A program made the translations under genes and the position numbers. From positions 1,882,001 through 1,946,000 of the forward strand of contig NZ_FOIP01000001.1 of assembly GCF_900105215.1 (NCBI RefSeq): a stretch of DNA of 64,000 bases, in the 5' to 3' direction. The notes beneath the pieces are model-generated. The model searched no databases and was not told the DNA's origin. It was given only the letters and a program-made list of their open reading frames with translations. This stretch comes from Lacrimispora sphenoides. GTDB taxonomy: Bacteria; Bacillota; Clostridia; Lachnospirales; Lachnospiraceae. Within the stretch, counting starts at the first letter, position 1. Each line of letters starts with the position of its first letter. This document shows positions 62,009 through 64,000 of this stretch, piece after piece.

Positions 62009-64000
62009 TTATTCAGAGATATGGTTATGTCGGAGAAAATCGTCAAGCATTAGCTTTTCGACTCCCGCCAAAATAGCGATTCCAATTCCATGAGGGTCGT
62101 TGAAACGCCATCCAAGCTGCTGGTAATAAGAGCGGCTGAAGGAACAGCCGGAACCCTGGCAGACACCGTAAAGATCGCCCTTCCGGTTGATTACCCTTTG
62201 CTTCATTCCTCTCCATGCCCGCTGTATGGATAAAACGCTTTCCCGGCACAGCTCCGGGCTTAAAATCCCCAGGCGGATTCCCCGGGAAAGAGCACAGATG
62301 AACATGGAAGTGGAGGAAGCCTCTTCATAGGTGGAAGGGTCGTCCAGGATCTGATGCCACAGGCCGTTTACATCCTGCACCCGCAAAATGCCTTCCGCCA
62401 TCTCATGGAAGAATCCGGCCACAGCCTTATAGTCCGGGTGATCTTCAGGAAGAACCAGAAGCAACTCTGATAATGCCAGCACCACCCAGCCGTTTCCCCG
62501 GCTCCAGGGGATTTTATTCATTTTCTTATACTCCAGATCCACAATATGGGACATCAGATTCTGACCCGGCATAAAGAAGTACTGCTTGAATAGCTTCGCC
62601 TGGCGGCAAGCTTCTGTTAAGTATTCCTCTTTTTCACTTAACTGGTAGTAACGGCATAAAAATGGGATGCTCATGTACATATCATCGATCCACATGGTGT
62701 TGTCGTTTCTTGAGAACACCTGATCCTTTTCCCTTCGCTGGCGGTTTTTCATAAAATCAGCAATCACATCCGCCAGGGCATGGGCTTCTTTTGAAGGACA
62801 CCGCCGGTTGGCTTCCAGCAAAAAGGAGCCAAAGGAGCCGCAGTCATCCAACTCGGTCAGCCAGCAAAGCTGGGTGTTCACTCCCGGATATCCGAATACC
62901 GATTTATCATAAATGGAATAATCATACGCCGCCGCTGTCATCCGGGCATACTCCTGTACATATTCCAGCCAGTCCGGACGATTGAGATATTCCCCTGCTT
63001 TTAACATGCCGTAAAGGGTCACGCCGCAGGGATAGGTCCATTTTCCGTATAATTCCTGCTCCGCGAATATCCTCACAAAGGAATCCGGCAGGTCTGCCTG
63101 CCAGTAGCAGGTGCCATTTGCTCCGGAATACACTCTATCCATGCCTGTCAAATGGCTGATGGGTGGAATTTCCTCTTCAAAAAGACCGGTATAGATCCAT
63201 TCACCCTCATATCCTTTTACCCCGGTGCTAAGAGGAAGGGTACCGCCGGCAACCTGAAATTCAACTGACAGACCTGTATCGTGACCTGCTTTCTTTTTGC
63301 AAATTAGTATTACCTCATATCTTCCTCTGGGCAGTGAGATTTCCTTTTCAAAAGCCCCTTCCAGCCATTCTAAGTATAGACCCCCGTTGATATAGACTCT
63401 AAGCGGCTGACTGGAGCTGCCTTTGATCATGACCTTGCCGGAATCCCCATGGAAGAAACTGCTTTTAGCAGCAGCAGTTCCCTGACTGTCCAGACCGAAA
63501 ATACGGGATAACGGGCAGGAGGAGACAGGCGATTCATACTCCTGCCTTGGAAACCAGAAAAGCCCCTCAAAAGTACCGTCAATCAGAGCAGAGGTATCCG
63601 CTGTCTCCCGGCCAATGGGAGGGCAATAGACAAAACCTGCCTGTCCCTTTCTTTCGGCCAAAGGCACCGTAAAATGGGAAGGCTGCCATTGAGGCTGTGC
63701 ATGGCGGAGAGAGAGGCCGAAACCGATCTCCGTTTTTTCGGTTTCCAAAAGAAAATGGTTAAGGCCTGTTTCAAGGGGAATGGAACATGTGCAGCAGGAT
63801 TTCAAGCCTTCCTGAGGGGGGAGTGAGTGAAACACTTTTTCTCCATTTACCCATAAAACAGTCGGTCCGCAGCATTGGATCTGAAACTGGGAGACAGTTT
63901 GGCTGTGGCTGTATAAATCTCCTGCTCCATAGCAGACCTCTCCAACGGCGGCCTGGGGAAAGCGGCTGCCGAAATCGAATTGATACCAGCCTTTTGTATT
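62009..64000 (-). CDS. Glycoside hydrolase family 88/105-type protein (5' end outside the window)
   Basis: The frame is open from the right edge of the window to the stop at 62009, at least 663 residues; an internal GTG at 63835 is not needed as a start. The first roughly 270 residues are beta-rich and look like accessory sugar-binding sheets. The rest is an alpha6/alpha6 barrel of the unsaturated rhamnogalacturonyl/glucuronyl hydrolase type: WIDDMYMS with the catalytic Asp region, IPWSRGNGWVVLALSE, EEASSTSMF and NDPHGIGIA. Such enzymes hydrolyse unsaturated uronic acid ends from pectin or glycosaminoglycan fragments in the cytoplasm. No signal peptide can be judged because the start is missing. 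Confidence 0.83.
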   Translation of the reverse strand, partial: NTKGWYQFDFGSRFPQAAVGEVCYGAGDLYSHSQTVSQFQIQCCGPTVLWVNGEKVFHSLPPQEGLKSCCTCSIPLETGLNHFLLETEKTEIGFGLSLRHAQPQWQPSHFTVPLAERKGQAGFVYCPPIGRETADTSALIDGTFEGLFWFPRQEYESPVSSCPLSRIFGLDSQGTAAAKSSFFHGDSGKVMIKGSSSQPLRVYINGGLYLEWLEGAFEKEISLPRGRYEVILICKKKAGHDTGLSVEFQVAGGTLPLSTGVKGYEGEWIYTGLFEEEIPPISHLTGMDRVYSGANGTCYWQADLPDSFVRIFAEQELYGKWTYPCGVTLYGMLKAGEYLNRPDWLEYVQEYARMTAAAYDYSIYDKSVFGYPGVNTQLCWLTELDDCGSFGSFLLEANRRCPSKEAHALADVIADFMKNRQRREKDQVFSRNDNTMWIDDMYMSIPFLCRYYQLSEKEEYLTEACRQAKLFKQYFFMPGQNLMSHIVDLEYKKMNKIPWSRGNGWVVLALSELLLVLPEDHPDYKAVAGFFHEMAEGILRVQDVNGLWHQILDDPSTYEEASSTSMFICALSRGIRLGILSPELCRESVLSIQRAWRGMKQRVINRKGDLYGVCQGSGCSFSRSYYQQLGWRFNDPHGIGIAILAGVEKLMLDDFLRHNHISE

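Noticed and set aside
63835..63837. GTG at 63835 as the start of the glycoside hydrolase
   Set aside because: The same frame stays open to the window edge with protein-like sequence, so the gene is truncated by the window rather than starting there.

Overview
The window looks like a chromosomal segment of a Gram-positive anaerobe of the class Clostridia, probably a Lachnospiraceae of the Lacrimispora / Clostridium sphenoides kind. That placement is inferred from strong AAGGAGG-type ribosome binding sites, moderate-to-low GC, lipoprotein-type solute-binding proteins, HelD, DUF4256 and a cytidylate-kinase-like protein; no rRNA was available to confirm it. No tRNA, rRNA or CRISPR array was seen.

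Layout. (1) 0-3.1 kb: a FadR-type GntR regulator, a KduD-like short-chain dehydrogenase, an unrecognised 51-codon ORF and a glycerol-dehydrogenase-like enzyme; two TNGTNNNACNA operators link the regulator to the enzymes. (2) 3.1-12.9 kb: a complete myo-inositol catabolic cluster, an IolR-like DeoR repressor divergent from iolJ-A-C-D-E-G-B, with an unusual 80-bp tandem repeat between iolG and iolB. (3) 13-23.4 kb: an MgtC/SapB protein, a five-gene dipeptide-type ABC importer, a four-gene polar amino acid ABC importer and a cytidylate-kinase-like protein. (4) 23.4-28 kb: a CorA-type transporter, a cold-shock-type DEAD-box helicase with a structured leader, and an RlmD-type rRNA methyltransferase.

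(5) 28-42.2 kb: visibly AT-richer accessory DNA made of small regulator-plus-target modules: PhzF, DUF188, GNAT and MFS genes; RidA/HxlR; a second DEAD-box helicase; HxlR/cupin/VOC; a bicovalent-flavin oxidoreductase; TetR/GNAT; MarR/serine hydrolase/C39-like peptidase; and a lipoprotein. Many of these have consensus promoters with palindromic operators. (6) 42.4-49.8 kb: a 1242-residue DUF11 repeat protein without a signal peptide, a shortened thioesterase, a cytosolic sorbosone-dehydrogenase-like propeller protein, a class V aminotransferase and a MerR regulator. (7) 49.9-52.8 kb: an IS30-family element lies between the merR gene and a flavin oxidoreductase gene, and the promoters on both sides share the same 19-bp-spacer MerR architecture and core motif. 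A decayed methyltransferase follows. (8) 53-64 kb: HelD, DUF4256, an MBL-fold hydrolase, a GGDEF-EAL protein and a GGDEF protein (c-di-GMP signalling), and a GH88/105-type hydrolase running off the right edge.

How it works together: the left third is a carbon-utilisation region (inositol to DHAP, malonate semialdehyde and acetyl-CoA, plus a sugar-acid module) next to two importers. The middle is accessory stress, detoxification and resistance-type modules with dedicated regulators. The right end is signalling and polysaccharide breakdown. The most distinctive observations are the shared MerR operator split by an IS30 element, the tandem palindromic repeat inside the inositol operon, the divergent promoters sharing one palindromic -35 box, and the intracellular-looking DUF11 repeat protein with freshly duplicated repeats.
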